64,000 nt of DNA from Ottowia oryzae (GTDB lineage Bacteria > Pseudomonadota > Gammaproteobacteria > Burkholderiales > Burkholderiaceae_C), in the NCBI RefSeq assembly GCF_003008535.1, contig NZ_CP027666.1, positions 1,911,501 through 1,975,500 on the forward strand, read 5' to 3'. A program made the translations under genes and the position numbers. Positions 1 through 8,865 of the stretch are shown here, one piece after another; the first letter of the stretch is position 1; every line of letters starts with the position of its first letter. The notes below the pieces were generated by a model. That model did not search any database. It was not told the origin of the DNA and was given only the letters and a program-made list of their open reading frames with translations.

Positions 1-1
1 C

Positions 2-2182
2 GATGGCACCGTGAAGGTGCTGGTTGAAGGCCAGCAGCGCGCTACCGTGACTCACATCGAGGACGGCGGTGAGTCGCACTTCGTGGCCACCGTCACGCCC
101 ATCGAGCCGGCCAACGACCAGGACGACCCGGAGGTCGAGGCGCTGCGCCGCGCGGTGATGCAGCAGTTTGACCAGTACGTCAAGCTGAACAAAAAGATCC
201 CGCCGGAAATCCTGACCTCGATCGCCAGCATCGACGAGCCCGGCCGCCTGGCCGACACCATCGCCGCGCACCTGCCACTCAAGCTGGAAAGCAAGCAGAA
301 CGTGCTGGACCTGGCCAGCGTGAAAGAGCGGCTGGAAAATCTGTTTGAGCAGATTGAGCGCGAAGTCGACATCCTCAACGTCGACAAGAAGATCCGTGGT
401 CGCGTGAAGCGCCAGATGGAAAAGAACCAGCGCGACTTCTACCTGAACGAGCAGGTCAAGGCCATCCAGAAAGAGCTGGGTGAGGGCGAAGAAGGCGCCG
501 ACATCGAAGAGATCGAGAAAAAGATCAAGGCCGCGCGCATGCCCAAGGACGCGCGCAAGAAGGCCGAGAGCGAGCTGAAAAAGCTCAAGCTGATGTCGCC
601 CATGTCGGCTGAGGCCACCGTGGTGCGCAACTACATCGACGTGCTGGTTGGCCTGCCCTGGAGCAAGAAGACCAAGATCAAGCACGATCTGGCGCACGCC
701 GAAGAGGTGCTGAACGAAGACCACTACGGGCTGGAAAAGGTCAAGGACCGCATCCTGGAATACCTCGCGGTGCAGCAGCGTGTGGACAAGGTCAAGGCGC
801 CCATCCTGTGCCTGGTGGGGCCACCTGGCGTGGGCAAAACCTCGCTGGGCCAGTCGGTGGCCAAGGCCACGGGCCGCAAGTACGTGCGCATGGCGCTGGG
901 CGGCATGCGCGACGAGGCAGAGATTCGCGGGCACCGCCGCACCTACATCGGCGCCATGCCAGGCAAGGTGCTGCAAAGCCTGAACAAGGTGGGCACGCGC
1001 AATCCGCTGTTCCTGCTGGACGAGATCGACAAGCTGGGCATGGATTTCCGCGGCGACCCGTCCAGCGCGCTGCTGGAGGTGCTAGACCCTGAGCAGAACC
1101 ACACGTTTGGCGATCATTACGTCGAGGTCGATTTCGACCTGTCGGACGTGATGTTCGTGGCCACCAGCAACTCGATGAACATTCCGCCGGCCCTGCTGGA
1201 CCGCATGGAAGTCATCCGCCTGTCGGGTTACACCGAGGACGAGAAGACCAACATCGCCGTGAAGTACCTGCTGCCCAAGCAGATGAAGAACAACGGCGTG
1301 AAAGACGGCGAGCTGGAAGTCACCGAAGGCGCCGTGCGCGACATCGTGCGCTACTACACGCGCGAAGCGGGCGTGCGTTCGCTGGAACGTGAGCTGTCCA
1401 AGATCTGCCGCAAGGTGATCAAGGGGCTGCAGCTCAAGCAGCTGACGCCGAAAGTGGTGGTGAATGAAGACAACCTCAACGACTTCCTCGGAGTGCGCAA
1501 GTTCACCTACGGCCGCGCAGAGCAGCAGAACCAGGTCGGCCAGGTGGTCGGGCTGGCCTGGACCGAAGTGGGCGGCGATCTGCTGACCATCGAGGCCGCC
1601 ACCATGCCGGGCAAGGGCGCTATTCAGCGCACCGGCCAGCTGGGCGACGTGATGAAGGAGTCCGTGGAAGCGGCGCGCACCGTGGTGCGGTCGCGGGCGC
1701 GGGTGCTGGGCATCAAGGACGAGGTGTTCGAGAAACGGGACATCCACGTGCACGTGCCCGATGGCGCCACGCCTAAGGACGGCCCCAGCGCTGGTGCTGC
1801 GATGACGACGGCGATTGTGTCGGCGCTGACCGGCATTCCGGTGCGCGGCGACGTGGCCATGACCGGCGAGATCACCTTGCGTGGCGAAGTCACGGCCATC
1901 GGCGGTCTGAAGGAAAAGCTGTTGGCCGCGCTGCGCGGCGGCATCAAGACCGTGCTGATTCCCGAGGAGAACGTGAAGGATCTTCAGGACATTCCCGCCA
2001 ACGTGAAGGAGGCGCTGAAGATCGTGCCTGTGCGCTGGATCGACAAGGTGCTTGAAGTCGCACTGGAGCGGCAGCCGTCGCCACTGCTCGACGACGACGT
2101 GGCGCCCGCTGCTGTTGAGGCTGCGGCTGCCCCTGCCGTGGCCAAGAAAACCACTGAGCGCCGCGGCGCGGTGAAGCACTGA
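2..2182 (+). CDS. lon: ATP-dependent protease Lon (LonA type), 5' end outside window
   Basis: Lon is a cytosolic AAA+ serine protease that degrades misfolded and regulatory proteins. The reading frame is open to the left edge (bases 2-10 read D-G-T before the first GTG), so the start and part of the N-terminal substrate-binding domain lie outside the window. What remains is about 727 codons. Seen in order: the rest of the N domain, a charged coiled-coil stretch (about nt 280-600), Walker A GPPGVGKT (about nt 817-840), a LLDEIDK Walker B, and the protease domain with the catalytic serine in GPSAG (near nt 1790) and the catalytic lysine in GGLKEK (near nt 1910). The C-terminal tail is Ala/Pro-rich and variable. 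The family assignment is certain. Confidence 0.97.
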   Translation, partial: DGTVKVLVEGQQRATVTHIEDGGESHFVATVTPIEPANDQDDPEVEALRRAVMQQFDQYVKLNKKIPPEILTSIASIDEPGRLADTIAAHLPLKLESKQNVLDLASVKERLENLFEQIEREVDILNVDKKIRGRVKRQMEKNQRDFYLNEQVKAIQKELGEGEEGADIEEIEKKIKAARMPKDARKKAESELKKLKLMSPMSAEATVVRNYIDVLVGLPWSKKTKIKHDLAHAEEVLNEDHYGLEKVKDRILEYLAVQQRVDKVKAPILCLVGPPGVGKTSLGQSVAKATGRKYVRMALGGMRDEAEIRGHRRTYIGAMPGKVLQSLNKVGTRNPLFLLDEIDKLGMDFRGDPSSALLEVLDPEQNHTFGDHYVEVDFDLSDVMFVATSNSMNIPPALLDRMEVIRLSGYTEDEKTNIAVKYLLPKQMKNNGVKDGELEVTEGAVRDIVRYYTREAGVRSLERELSKICRKVIKGLQLKQLTPKVVVNEDNLNDFLGVRKFTYGRAEQQNQVGQVVGLAWTEVGGDLLTIEAATMPGKGAIQRTGQLGDVMKESVEAARTVVRSRARVLGIKDEVFEKRDIHVHVPDGATPKDGPSAGAAMTTAIVSALTGIPVRGDVAMTGEITLRGEVTAIGGLKEKLLAALRGGIKTVLIPEENVKDLQDIPANVKEALKIVPVRWIDKVLEVALERQPSPLLDDDVAPAAVEAAAAPAVAKKTTERRGAVKH

Positions 2183-2246
2183 GCCGCCGCTGAACGTGGT
2201 CGCTGAGAGGGGGTTGCAAATAATTGAAGAAATTTTTGCATGCCTC

Positions 2247-2275
2247 TTCCCAATGCCGATTTTTCAGCATACAAT
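2247..2275 (+). promoter_or_regulatory. Probable sigma70-type promoter of tRNA-Gly
   Basis: TACAAT (2270-2275) is a good -10 hexamer. It is preceded by a 17-bp spacer and a weak -35 candidate, TTCCCA (2247-2252). Transcription would begin close to 2282, a few bases before the tRNA. This is pattern-based inference only. Confidence 0.4.
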
Positions 2276-2289
2276 GCAAGGCTTGCAAC

Positions 2290-2365
2290 GCGGGAATAGC
2301 TCAGTTGGTAGAGCGCAACCTTGCCAAGGTTGAGGTCGCGAGTTCGAGCCTCGTTTCCCGCTCCA
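2290..2365 (+). tRNA. tRNA-Gly (anticodon GCC)
   Basis: This is a 76-nt cloverleaf with CCA encoded. The acceptor stem GCGGGAA pairs with TTCCCGC, the anticodon loop reads TTGCCAA (GCC) and the T-loop is GTTCGAGCC. It is the first of three tRNA genes in this stretch and is separated from the next by a strong terminator. Confidence 0.97.
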
Positions 2366-2398
2366 TACGCTAGCTCCGGTCACCAAACCGGGGCACTT

Positions 2399-2428
2399 AA
2401 AAAAGGAAGCAGCCGCTTCCTTTTTTTT
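2399..2428 (+). terminator. Rho-independent terminator after tRNA-Gly
   Basis: The stem GGAAGC (2405-2410) pairs with GCTTCC (2415-2420) around an AGCC loop and is followed by eight T residues. An A-run on the left side means it could also work on the other strand. It separates tRNA-Gly from tRNA-Cys. Confidence 0.85.
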
Positions 2429-2452
2429 CAGGCAGATGGTTCTCGCACAGCT

Positions 2453-2526
2453 GGCGCGATAGCAAAGCGGTTATGCAACGGATTGCAAATCCGTCTAGTC
2501 CGGTTCGACTCCGGATCGCGCCTCCA
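2453..2526 (+). tRNA. tRNA-Cys (anticodon GCA)
   Basis: This is a 74-nt cloverleaf with CCA encoded. The acceptor stem GGCGCGA pairs with TCGCGCC, the anticodon loop TTGCAAA gives GCA, and the T-loop is GTTCGACTC. Confidence 0.97.
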
Positions 2527-2551
2527 GTTAGAACAGCGTAAATGCTAGCTA

Positions 2552-2586
2552 AGCCGCTATAGCCTCTATAGCGGCTTTCTTTTTTC
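2552..2586 (+). terminator. Rho-independent terminator after tRNA-Cys
   Basis: A perfect 11-bp stem, AGCCGCTATAG (2552-2562) with CTATAGCGGCT (2566-2576), has a CCT loop and is followed by a T-rich run. Confidence 0.88.
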
Positions 2587-2683
2587 TGGCGATGGCTGCT
2601 TGTCTGCTACCCGTAGCAGTAGCAAGTGAGCCAACGCCGCTTCAACGAGATGCACTCGAATTGAGTGCGACAATGCACGTTTG

Positions 2684-2775
2684 GCCCCGGTGGTGAAACT
2701 GGTAGACACAGCGGACTTAAAATCCGCCGCTTCCCGAAAGGGTGCGTGCCGGTTCGATTCCGGCCCGGGGCACCA
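2684..2775 (+). tRNA. tRNA-Leu (anticodon TAA)
   Basis: This is a 92-nt class II tRNA with a long variable arm and encoded CCA. The acceptor stem GCCCCGG pairs with CCGGGGC, the anticodon loop CTTAAAA gives TAA, and the T-loop is GTTCGATTC. The next coding gene starts 17 bp after it with no terminator visible between them. Confidence 0.97.
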
Positions 2776-2792
2776 GCTGTGAGGAATACGCC

Positions 2793-3416
2793 ATGAGTGA
2801 AGACGCACCTTTCGAAATACACGTGCATGGCGACGTGAAGCTGCGCAGCGATGTGGGTTTCGATGCGCTGCAAGACGCCCTCAAGCCACTTTGGAAGTAC
2901 GCCCGCGCTCGCTCGCTGGCCGACGGTGCCGCGAGCCTGTACGAGGATGAGCCGGGCATCCGCTTCGACGCCCCCGATCATTTGCTGCAGATGTGCTGGA
3001 CGGTGGCTGGCGACGAAGACTTCCGCCAGCAACTCGACGACCTGTGCATGAACCTGAACGATCTGTCGGCCGAGGGCAGCCAGATCGAGGTGACGTTCTA
3101 CGACGCGCAGTACGACGAAGAGGACGAAGAGCAGGGGCGCGAATCGCGCGACGACTTCGTGCTGCTGTTCGTTGGCCCGACGCCCGAGGCGATCATGCAG
3201 GCGCAGCGCAATCTGCTGGTGGAAGACGTGGTGGCGCTGATGGAGCGCCATTTCGACGGCGCCGAGCTGGGCGGCGTGGTGGCCGAGATCGACAAGCTGT
3301 TTTCCGACCGCTTCACGGCGCTGGTCAGTTCGCTGGAACTGGGTAAGCCCCCGCGCAGCCCTGGCGCGGGTGGGAATGGTCACGGCAGCGGACGCCGCCC
3401 ACGCCATCTGCATTGA
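2793..3416 (+). CDS. Conserved-looking acidic cytosolic protein of unknown function
   Basis: The product is 207 aa. I chose the ATG at 2793 because the longer open frame to the left runs into tRNA-Leu, and a GAGG-like ribosome site lies just upstream. The protein is strongly acidic, with a DEEDEEQ patch near residue 110, and has no signal peptide or membrane segment. It ends in a Gly/Arg/His-rich tail. It shows typical high-GC third-position bias, so I take it as a real gene. I do not recognise a functional domain. It probably belongs to a lineage-restricted Burkholderiales family. Its position immediately downstream of tRNA-Leu suggests cotranscription, which is inference. Confidence 0.75.
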   Translation: MSEDAPFEIHVHGDVKLRSDVGFDALQDALKPLWKYARARSLADGAASLYEDEPGIRFDAPDHLLQMCWTVAGDEDFRQQLDDLCMNLNDLSAEGSQIEVTFYDAQYDEEDEEQGRESRDDFVLLFVGPTPEAIMQAQRNLLVEDVVALMERHFDGAELGGVVAEIDKLFSDRFTALVSSLELGKPPRSPGAGGNGHGSGRRPRHLH

Positions 3417-3464
3417 TGGCTGACTGGCGCCTGCCGCGCCTGTTCAACCTGCTGTTTGCTCCTG

Positions 3465-3510
3465 AATAAGGAGCTTCCAGCGCTGGTGGGGCAAGGGCTA
3501 GAGGCCGATT
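3465..3510 (+). repeat. Dispersed intergenic repeat, copy 1
   Basis: This is a member of the window-wide repeat family, with core AGCTTCCAGCGCTGGTGGGGC followed by GGGCTAGAGGCCGATT. It lies between the hypothetical gene ending at 3416 and the 3' end of murI. Confidence 0.7.
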
Positions 3511-3550
3511 CGGCGCCTGGCTGCAGGCGTGCTGCTTCTGCGCCGTTGGG

Positions 3551-4396
3551 TCAGCCCGGCGACGCCCAGCGTGCCACCGCAGCCTGCAGCGGTGCCAATT
3601 CCCCCGTCGATACCAATTCCAATTGAAGGTGAACGCGCGGCTCGCCCGCACGCGCGCAGCTGCCGTCCTCGCTGAGGGCACCGCGCGCGGCCAGAACACG
3701 GCGCAGCTGCCGTGCCACGGCCGCGGCAGGGTCGATCAGCTGCACCTTGGCACCGGTAGCCGACACCCAATCCGACCAAGCCAACGGGTAATGCGTGCAA
3801 CCCAGCACCAGCGTGTCGATAGCGCCAGCGCCGCCGCCGATGGGCCCCAGCGCTTGTACGTAGGTGCGGATCAAGCTGCGAACCGCTGCACCGTCTTCGG
3901 CCGCGTCGTCCTGCGAATGCGCTGCCAGCTGTTCGATGGCGTCTGCCAAACCGTCGCAGGGCTGCGGATGAAAGTGGCAATCGCCGCCGACACGCTCGGC
4001 CAGCTGCTGAAAGCGGTCGCTGGCCAGCGTGCTGCGGGTGGCCAGCACGCCGACGTGCCCGGTGCGGCTTAGCGCCGCGGCGGGCTTCAGGGCCGGCTCG
4101 ATGCCCACGATGGGCACATCAGGGTGCGCGTGGCGCAGTGAATCAATGGCCGCCGCCGTGGCGGTGTTGCACGCGATGACGACCGCCTTCACGCGGTGCT
4201 GCTCGCGCAGAGCCTGAACGACGGCGTGCGAGCGTTCGCGCACGAAGGCGGTGCTGCGTTCGCCATACGGCGCATGGCCGCTGTCGGCCCAGTAAACGAA
4301 GCGTTCGCCCGGCAGCGCGGCCTGCAATTCGCGCAGCACGCTCAGCCCGCCGATGCCGCTGTCAAAAACGCCAATGCTTGGCTGCTCGGTGGACAT
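3551..4396 (-). CDS. murI: Glutamate racemase
   Basis: MurI interconverts L- and D-glutamate to supply D-Glu for peptidoglycan, in the cytosol and without a cofactor. The 281-aa product is of normal length. It has the N-terminal DSGIGG motif (about residues 12-17), the first catalytic cysteine in ACNTA (about residue 75) and the second in GCTHYPL (about residue 199). It is transcribed in the same direction as the fumarase gene to its right, about 200 bp away, with a repeat copy in between. Cotranscription is possible but not shown. The internal Gly/Ala-rich loop near residue 190 is a minor variation. Confidence 0.95.
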   Translation of the reverse strand: MSTEQPSIGVFDSGIGGLSVLRELQAALPGERFVYWADSGHAPYGERSTAFVRERSHAVVQALREQHRVKAVVIACNTATAAAIDSLRHAHPDVPIVGIEPALKPAAALSRTGHVGVLATRSTLASDRFQQLAERVGGDCHFHPQPCDGLADAIEQLAAHSQDDAAEDGAAVRSLIRTYVQALGPIGGGAGAIDTLVLGCTHYPLAWSDWVSATGAKVQLIDPAAAVARQLRRVLAARGALSEDGSCARAGEPRVHLQLELVSTGELAPLQAAVARWASPG

Positions 4397-4470
4397 GGCG
4401 AATCGGGAGAGTGGGGCAGGGCAAGCGCCACCATGCGGTGTGGGCGGCGCTGGGGGTGAAAGCGCTGTTT

Positions 4471-4525
4471 GCTATCAATAAAAGAGCTTCTGCCGCAGGT
4501 GGGGCGGGCGCCAGGGGCCAATTTG
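4471..4525 (+). repeat. Dispersed intergenic repeat, copy 2
   Basis: This is a repeat family member with the core GCTTCTGCCGCAGGTGGGGCG and then GGCGCCAGGGGCCAATTTG. It sits between fumA and murI, in the 197-bp gap. Confidence 0.75.
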
Positions 4526-4593
4526 CTTATAAAAAAAGCGGCGGGCGAGCGCTGCAAGGCGCCGCCCGCCATGGCGCCCTTGGCGCGCTGCCC

Positions 4594-6144
4594 TCAGGCG
4601 CTCGCCAGGTCGATCACCTTGTATTCGCCGCTGGCAATCTTCTTCTGCCATTCGGCGGGGCCGGTGATGTGGGCGCTGGTGCCGCCCGCGTCCACGGCCA
4701 CCGTCACGGGCATGTCGACCACATCGAATTCGTAGATGGCTTCCATGCCCAGGTCTTCAAAACCCACCACCTTGGCGGCCTTGATCGCCTTGCTGACCAG
4801 GTAGGCGGCGCCGCCCACGGCCATCAGGTACGCAGATTTGTGGTTCTTGATGCTTTCGATGGCGACCGGGCCGCGCTCGGCCTTGCCGATCATGGCGATC
4901 AGGCCGGTTTGCTCCAGCATCATGTCGGTGAACTTATCCATGCGCGTGGCGGTGGTCGGGCCGGCGGGGCCCACGGCCTCGCCCTTGACCGGGTCGACCG
5001 GGCCAACGTAGTAGATCACGCGGTTGGTGAAGTCCACCGGCAGCTTCTCGCCCTTGGCCAGCATGTCCTGCATGCGCTTGTGCGCGGCGTCGCGGCCCGT
5101 CAGCATCTTGCCGTTGAGCAGCAGCGTGTCGCCAGGCTTCCAGCTGGCCACTTCTGCCTTGGTCAGCGTGTTCAGGTCGACCTTTTTGGACTTGTTGTAG
5201 TCGGGTTCCCAGTCGATCTTGGGCCACAGGTCGAGCGACGGGGCTTCGAGGTACACGGGGCCGCTGCCGTCCATCACGAAGTGCGCGTGGCGCGTGGCGG
5301 CGCAGTTGGGGATCATGGCCACGGGCTTGCTGGCCGCGTGCGTGGGGTACATCTTGATCTTGATGTCCAGCACGGTGGCCAGGCCCCCCAGGCCCTGCGC
5401 GCCGATGCCCAGTGCGTTCACTTTCTCGTACAGCTCCATGCGCAGTTCTTCGACCTGGTCCAGCTTTTCGCCGCGGTCGGCCTTGGCCTGCAGCTCGTAC
5501 ATGTTCAGGTCTTCCATCAGGCTTTCCTTGGCCAGCAAGACCGCCTTTTCGGCGGTGCCGCCAATGCCGATGCCCAGCATGCCCGGCGGGCACCAGCCGG
5601 CGCCCATGGTGGGCACGGTTTTCAGCACCCAGTCGACCAGGTTGTCGCTGGGGTTCATCATGATCATCTTGGACTTGTTTTCAGAGCCGCCGCCCTTGGC
5701 CGCCACCGTCACGTCCAGCTTGTCGCCGGGCACGATCTGCACGCTGATGACGGCGGGCGTGTTGTCCTTGGTGTTCTTGCGTGCGAACTGCGGGTCGGCC
5801 ACCACGCTGGCGCGCAGCGTGTTGTCGGGGTGGTTATAGCCTTGGCGCACGCCTTCGTTGATGGCGTCTTCCAGGCTGCCGGTGAAGCCTTCCCACTTCA
5901 CGTCCATGCCCACTTTCAGGAACACGTTGACGATGCCCGTGTCCTGGCAGATGGGGCGGTGGCCGGTGGCGGCCATCTTGCTGTTGGTCAGGATCTGCGC
6001 CATGGCGTCCTTGGCGGCCGGGCTTTGCTCCTTCTCATAGGCGCGCGCCAGGTGCTGGATGTAGTCGGCAGGGTGGTAGTAGCTGATGTACTGCAGGGCG
6101 CCTGCGACGGAGTCGATCAGGTCTTGCTGGCGGATCGTGGTCAT
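4594..6144 (-). CDS. fumA: Fumarate hydratase class I (iron-sulfur, single-chain)
   Basis: The enzyme catalyses fumarate plus water to malate in the TCA cycle, using an oxygen-sensitive [4Fe-4S] cluster. The product is 516 aa, with alpha and beta domains fused as in FumA/FumB. Conserved cluster-ligand cysteines appear in PICQDTG (about residue 67), AGWCPPG and IPNCAATRH. The start at 6144 (MTTIRQQ) is chosen by family length. The open frame extends far upstream but without family sequence. Its ribosome site is weak. The gene is divergent from the small gene and fumC at 6358-7997, so both fumarase classes share one intergenic control region. The class I enzyme probably serves at low oxygen or high iron, which is inference. 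Confidence 0.95.
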   Translation of the reverse strand: MTTIRQQDLIDSVAGALQYISYYHPADYIQHLARAYEKEQSPAAKDAMAQILTNSKMAATGHRPICQDTGIVNVFLKVGMDVKWEGFTGSLEDAINEGVRQGYNHPDNTLRASVVADPQFARKNTKDNTPAVISVQIVPGDKLDVTVAAKGGGSENKSKMIMMNPSDNLVDWVLKTVPTMGAGWCPPGMLGIGIGGTAEKAVLLAKESLMEDLNMYELQAKADRGEKLDQVEELRMELYEKVNALGIGAQGLGGLATVLDIKIKMYPTHAASKPVAMIPNCAATRHAHFVMDGSGPVYLEAPSLDLWPKIDWEPDYNKSKKVDLNTLTKAEVASWKPGDTLLLNGKMLTGRDAAHKRMQDMLAKGEKLPVDFTNRVIYYVGPVDPVKGEAVGPAGPTTATRMDKFTDMMLEQTGLIAMIGKAERGPVAIESIKNHKSAYLMAVGGAAYLVSKAIKAAKVVGFEDLGMEAIYEFDVVDMPVTVAVDAGGTSAHITGPAEWQKKIASGEYKVIDLASA

Positions 6145-6357
6145 AGTGATGATGGCAGTGGGTTCGAGAGGTGGCCCGTCAGGCTTCGGGCAAACCCTCG
6201 CATTATCGGGCGTGGTGGGCCACACGGGGCTGACGGCGGCGAAGGCTTGCGCACGGGGCTGTCTACAGGGCTGGCCACCGCAGATTTCCCCTGATCGCGG
6301 CGCAGGCAATGCGCTCGTGTACCGTAGCCGCATCACCACCACCAACGGAGCCCCTCC

Positions 6358-6612
6358 ATGAGCGAGCTGAATGCCGCCCGGCGCAACGAACTGCCGCCGG
6401 GCGAGTTTGCCTTTCCCGAGCAGCGCAAGCTGCCCCTGGAAGACGCGCAGCACGTGCGCAACGCCATTGCGCGCTTTGACCAGGTTGAAGGCGTGACCGA
6501 CGCCGAGCGCGACGCCGCCTGGCAGCGCCTGCTGGCCGCCGCGCAGCGCGAAGGCGTGCAGGTGCACGAGCAAAGCTGGCGCGAATTGGGCCACCAAGGA
6601 GGTCGCCCATGA
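6358..6612 (+). CDS. Small protein of unknown function (DUF6582-like), leader gene of fumC
   Basis: The product is 84 aa, hydrophilic, with no signal or membrane segment. The central segment (FAFPEQRKLPLEDAQHVRNA, then a helix ending in TDAERDAAWQR) resembles the DUF6582 type found in several bacterial proteins; this assignment is from memory. The stop overlaps the fumC start by 4 bp (ATGA), and the AAGGAGG for fumC lies within its last codons, so the two genes are translationally coupled. No enzymatic motif is visible. A role linked to fumarase expression is suggested only by position. Confidence 0.75.
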   Translation: MSELNAARRNELPPGEFAFPEQRKLPLEDAQHVRNAIARFDQVEGVTDAERDAAWQRLLAAAQREGVQVHEQSWRELGHQGGRP

Positions 6613-7997
6613 GCGCCACCCGGCAGGAAAAAGACACCTTCGGCCCCATCGACGTGCCCGCCGAGCGGCTGTGGGGCGCGCAGACCGAGCGGTCGCTGAA
6701 CAACTTCCGCATCAGCACCGAAAAGCAGCCCGCCGAGATCATCCACGCGCTGGCGCAGGTCAAGCGTGCGTCGGCGGTGGTCAATGCCGATCTGGGCCTG
6801 CTGGACGCGGCCAAGTCCAAGGCGATTGCGCAGGCGGCCGATGAGGTGATCGGCGGGCAGCACCCCGGCGAATTCCCGCTGGCCGTGTGGCAAACCGGCT
6901 CGGGCACGCAGACGAACATGAACGTCAACGAGGTGCTGGCCAACCGCGCCAGCGAACTGCTGGGCGGCGAGCGCGGCGAGGCGCGGCTGGTGCACCCTAA
7001 CGACGACGTGAACAAAAGCCAGAGCAGCAACGACGTGTACCCCACGGCGATGCACGTGGCCGTGGTCACCGCCATTCACCAGCACCTGTTGCCCGCGCTG
7101 GAGCGCCTGCGCGCCACGCTGCACGCCAAAAGCGAGGCCTTTGACGGCATCGTGAAGATTGGCCGCACGCACCTGCAAGACGCCACGCCGCTGACGTTGG
7201 GGCAAGAGATTTCGGGCTGGGTGGCGCAGCTGGCGCATGGCGAGCGGCACATCCGCGCGGCGCTGCCGCACCTGTACGAGCTGGCACTGGGCGGTACGGC
7301 CGTGGGCACGGGGCTGAACGCGCCCAAGGGCTACGCCGTGGCCGTGGCCGCCGAGCTGGCCCGGCTGACGGGCTACCCCTTCGTCACCGCGCCCAACAAG
7401 TTTGAGGCGCTGGCCAGCTGCGATGCGCTGGTCTACGCCCACGGCACGCTGAAAGGGCTGGCCGCCAGCCTGATGAAGATCGCCAACGACGTGCGCTGGC
7501 TGGCCAGCGGCCCGCGCAGCGGCCTGGGCGAGATCAGCATTCCTGAGAACGAACCCGGCTCATCCATCATGCCGGGCAAGGTCAACCCCACGCAGTGCGA
7601 GGCGCTGACCATGCTGTGCGCGCAGGTCTTTGGCAACGACGTGGCGGTGAACATCGGCGGCGCGTCGGGCAATTTCGAGCTGAACGTGTTCCGCCCGCTG
7701 GTGGCGCACAACGTGCTGCAAAGCATCCGCCTGCTGGCGGACGGCATGGTCAGCTTTGACGAGCACTGCGCGGTGGGCATCGAGCCCAACCGTGGCCGCA
7801 TCGAAGAGCTGCTGGAGCGGTCGCTGATGCTGGTGACCGCGCTGAACCCGCACATCGGCTATGACAAGGCCGCCTTCATCGCCAAGAAGGCGCACAAGGA
7901 AGGCAGCAGCCTGCGCGAGGCGGCCATCGCCTCGGGCTACCTGACGCCCGAGCAGTTCGACGCCTGGGTGGTGCCCGCCAACATGATCGGGCGCTGA
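6609..7997 (+). CDS. fumC: Fumarate hydratase class II
   Basis: This is an iron-independent, oxygen-stable homotetrameric fumarase of the TCA cycle. The product is 462 aa, the standard length. It carries the superfamily signature GSSIMPGKVNP (about residues 317-327), the SSNDVYPTAMH region and the TGSGTQTNMN substrate loop. AAGGAGG lies 6 bp upstream of the ATG. The gene is coupled to the preceding small gene and is divergent from class I fumarase. Having both isozymes side by side would allow switching with oxygen or iron supply. Confidence 0.97.
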   Translation: MSATRQEKDTFGPIDVPAERLWGAQTERSLNNFRISTEKQPAEIIHALAQVKRASAVVNADLGLLDAAKSKAIAQAADEVIGGQHPGEFPLAVWQTGSGTQTNMNVNEVLANRASELLGGERGEARLVHPNDDVNKSQSSNDVYPTAMHVAVVTAIHQHLLPALERLRATLHAKSEAFDGIVKIGRTHLQDATPLTLGQEISGWVAQLAHGERHIRAALPHLYELALGGTAVGTGLNAPKGYAVAVAAELARLTGYPFVTAPNKFEALASCDALVYAHGTLKGLAASLMKIANDVRWLASGPRSGLGEISIPENEPGSSIMPGKVNPTQCEALTMLCAQVFGNDVAVNIGGASGNFELNVFRPLVAHNVLQSIRLLADGMVSFDEHCAVGIEPNRGRIEELLERSLMLVTALNPHIGYDKAAFIAKKAHKEGSSLREAAIASGYLTPEQFDAWVVPANMIGR

Positions 7998-8120
7998 ATC
8001 GGCGGGTGGGGCGGCCCCGCGCGGGCTGCGCCCTGCCTTGCCATTGCTTGGCGGGTGGGCGTGCGGTGGTCACCCAGCCTTCTTTCAGGTCACCGCCCAG
8101 ATCAACGTCCTTCCTGTTCG

Positions 8121-8175
8121 CAATCAAATTGATAGCTGCTGGCGCTGGTAGGGCGGGCGCCAGAGGCTGATTTGA
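8121..8175 (+). repeat. Dispersed intergenic repeat, copy 3 (near-consensus)
   Basis: This copy reads AAATTGATAGCTGCTGGCGC, a short spacer, then GGCGGGCGCCAGAGGCTGATT. It is one of the best-preserved copies, with imperfect inverted GCTGGCGC/GCGCCAG halves. It lies between convergent fumC and the oxidoreductase gene. The rest of the 250-bp gap (7998-8247) shows nothing else. Confidence 0.85.
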
Positions 8176-8247
8176 TGCACAACGCCACGCAGGCGAACGC
8201 CCAGCGGCCCAGCCCGCTTCACGCAACGGCCCGCCGCCGCGTGCGGC

Positions 8248-8865
8248 TCAATAACCGACCGTGAAGCGCTCGCGCGCGTGCTGGGGCCGCTCGAACTCGT
8301 CCAGGAAGGCGATGGCGAAGTCGGCAAAGCTGATCCAGCTGCGGCCTTCAGCGCTGACCAGCAGGTCGTCCTTGCCCAGGCGGAAGTGGCCGGTGCGCGG
8401 GCCTTCGACGAATTCAGCCGATGGCGACAGAAAGGTCCAGTTCAGCGCGGGCTCGGCCTGCAGGGCGTCCAGAAACTGGCCGCCCGCGGCGGCTTCGGCC
8501 TTGTACGCCTCGGGGAAATCGGGCGAATCGATCACGCGCGCGCCGCCGGCCACGCGCAGGCTGCCTGCACCGCCCACCACCATCAGGCGCGGCACGTGGG
8601 CCTGCTTCACGGGGCCGATCACCGCCTGGGGCGGCACGGTGGCGAAATGCGCGGCGCTGAAAACCGCGTCGTGGCTGCCGATGGCCTTGGCCAGCGCGGC
8701 ACTGTCCAGCACGTCCAGATCGACGGGAATCACGCCGTCGCGCCCGGACAGCTGGCTGCTGGCGTGGCGCGCAATGGCGGTGACGCGGTGGCCCCGACGC
8801 AGGGCTTCTTCCAGCAATTGACCGCCTGCGCGGCCGGTGGCTCCGATGATGGCGATGTGGGCCAT
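8248..8865 (-). CDS. NAD(P)-binding oxidoreductase, atypical short-chain type
   Basis: The product is 205 aa with an N-terminal Rossmann nucleotide-binding motif, GATGRAGG (residues 8-15). It resembles the NmrA/YwnB-like NAD(P)H-binding family, which includes flavin reductase-like and quinone or redox-sensing proteins. The classical SDR YxxxK motif is not obvious. The substrate is unknown. The gene is transcribed away from the LysR regulator at 9056, and the 190-bp shared intergenic region suggests that this regulator controls it. Confidence 0.85.
   Translation of the reverse strand: MAHIAIIGATGRAGGQLLEEALRRGHRVTAIARHASSQLSGRDGVIPVDLDVLDSAALAKAIGSHDAVFSAAHFATVPPQAVIGPVKQAHVPRLMVVGGAGSLRVAGGARVIDSPDFPEAYKAEAAAGGQFLDALQAEPALNWTFLSPSAEFVEGPRTGHFRLGKDDLLVSAEGRSWISFADFAIAFLDEFERPQHARERFTVGY

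Noticed and set aside
1082..2179. 365-codon minus-strand frame opposite lon
   Set aside because: Antisense shadow of a certain gene, with His-rich low-complexity composition.
2399..2428. GGAAGCAGCC resembles the conserved 4.5S RNA core
   Set aside because: It is part of a perfect terminator hairpin with a T8 tail. The true 4.5S RNA was found at 32323-32422 with complete pairing.
3416..3469. 17-codon ORF overlapping the stop of the gene at 2793 (TGATG)
   Set aside because: It is too short, has no independent ribosome site and runs into the repeat element.
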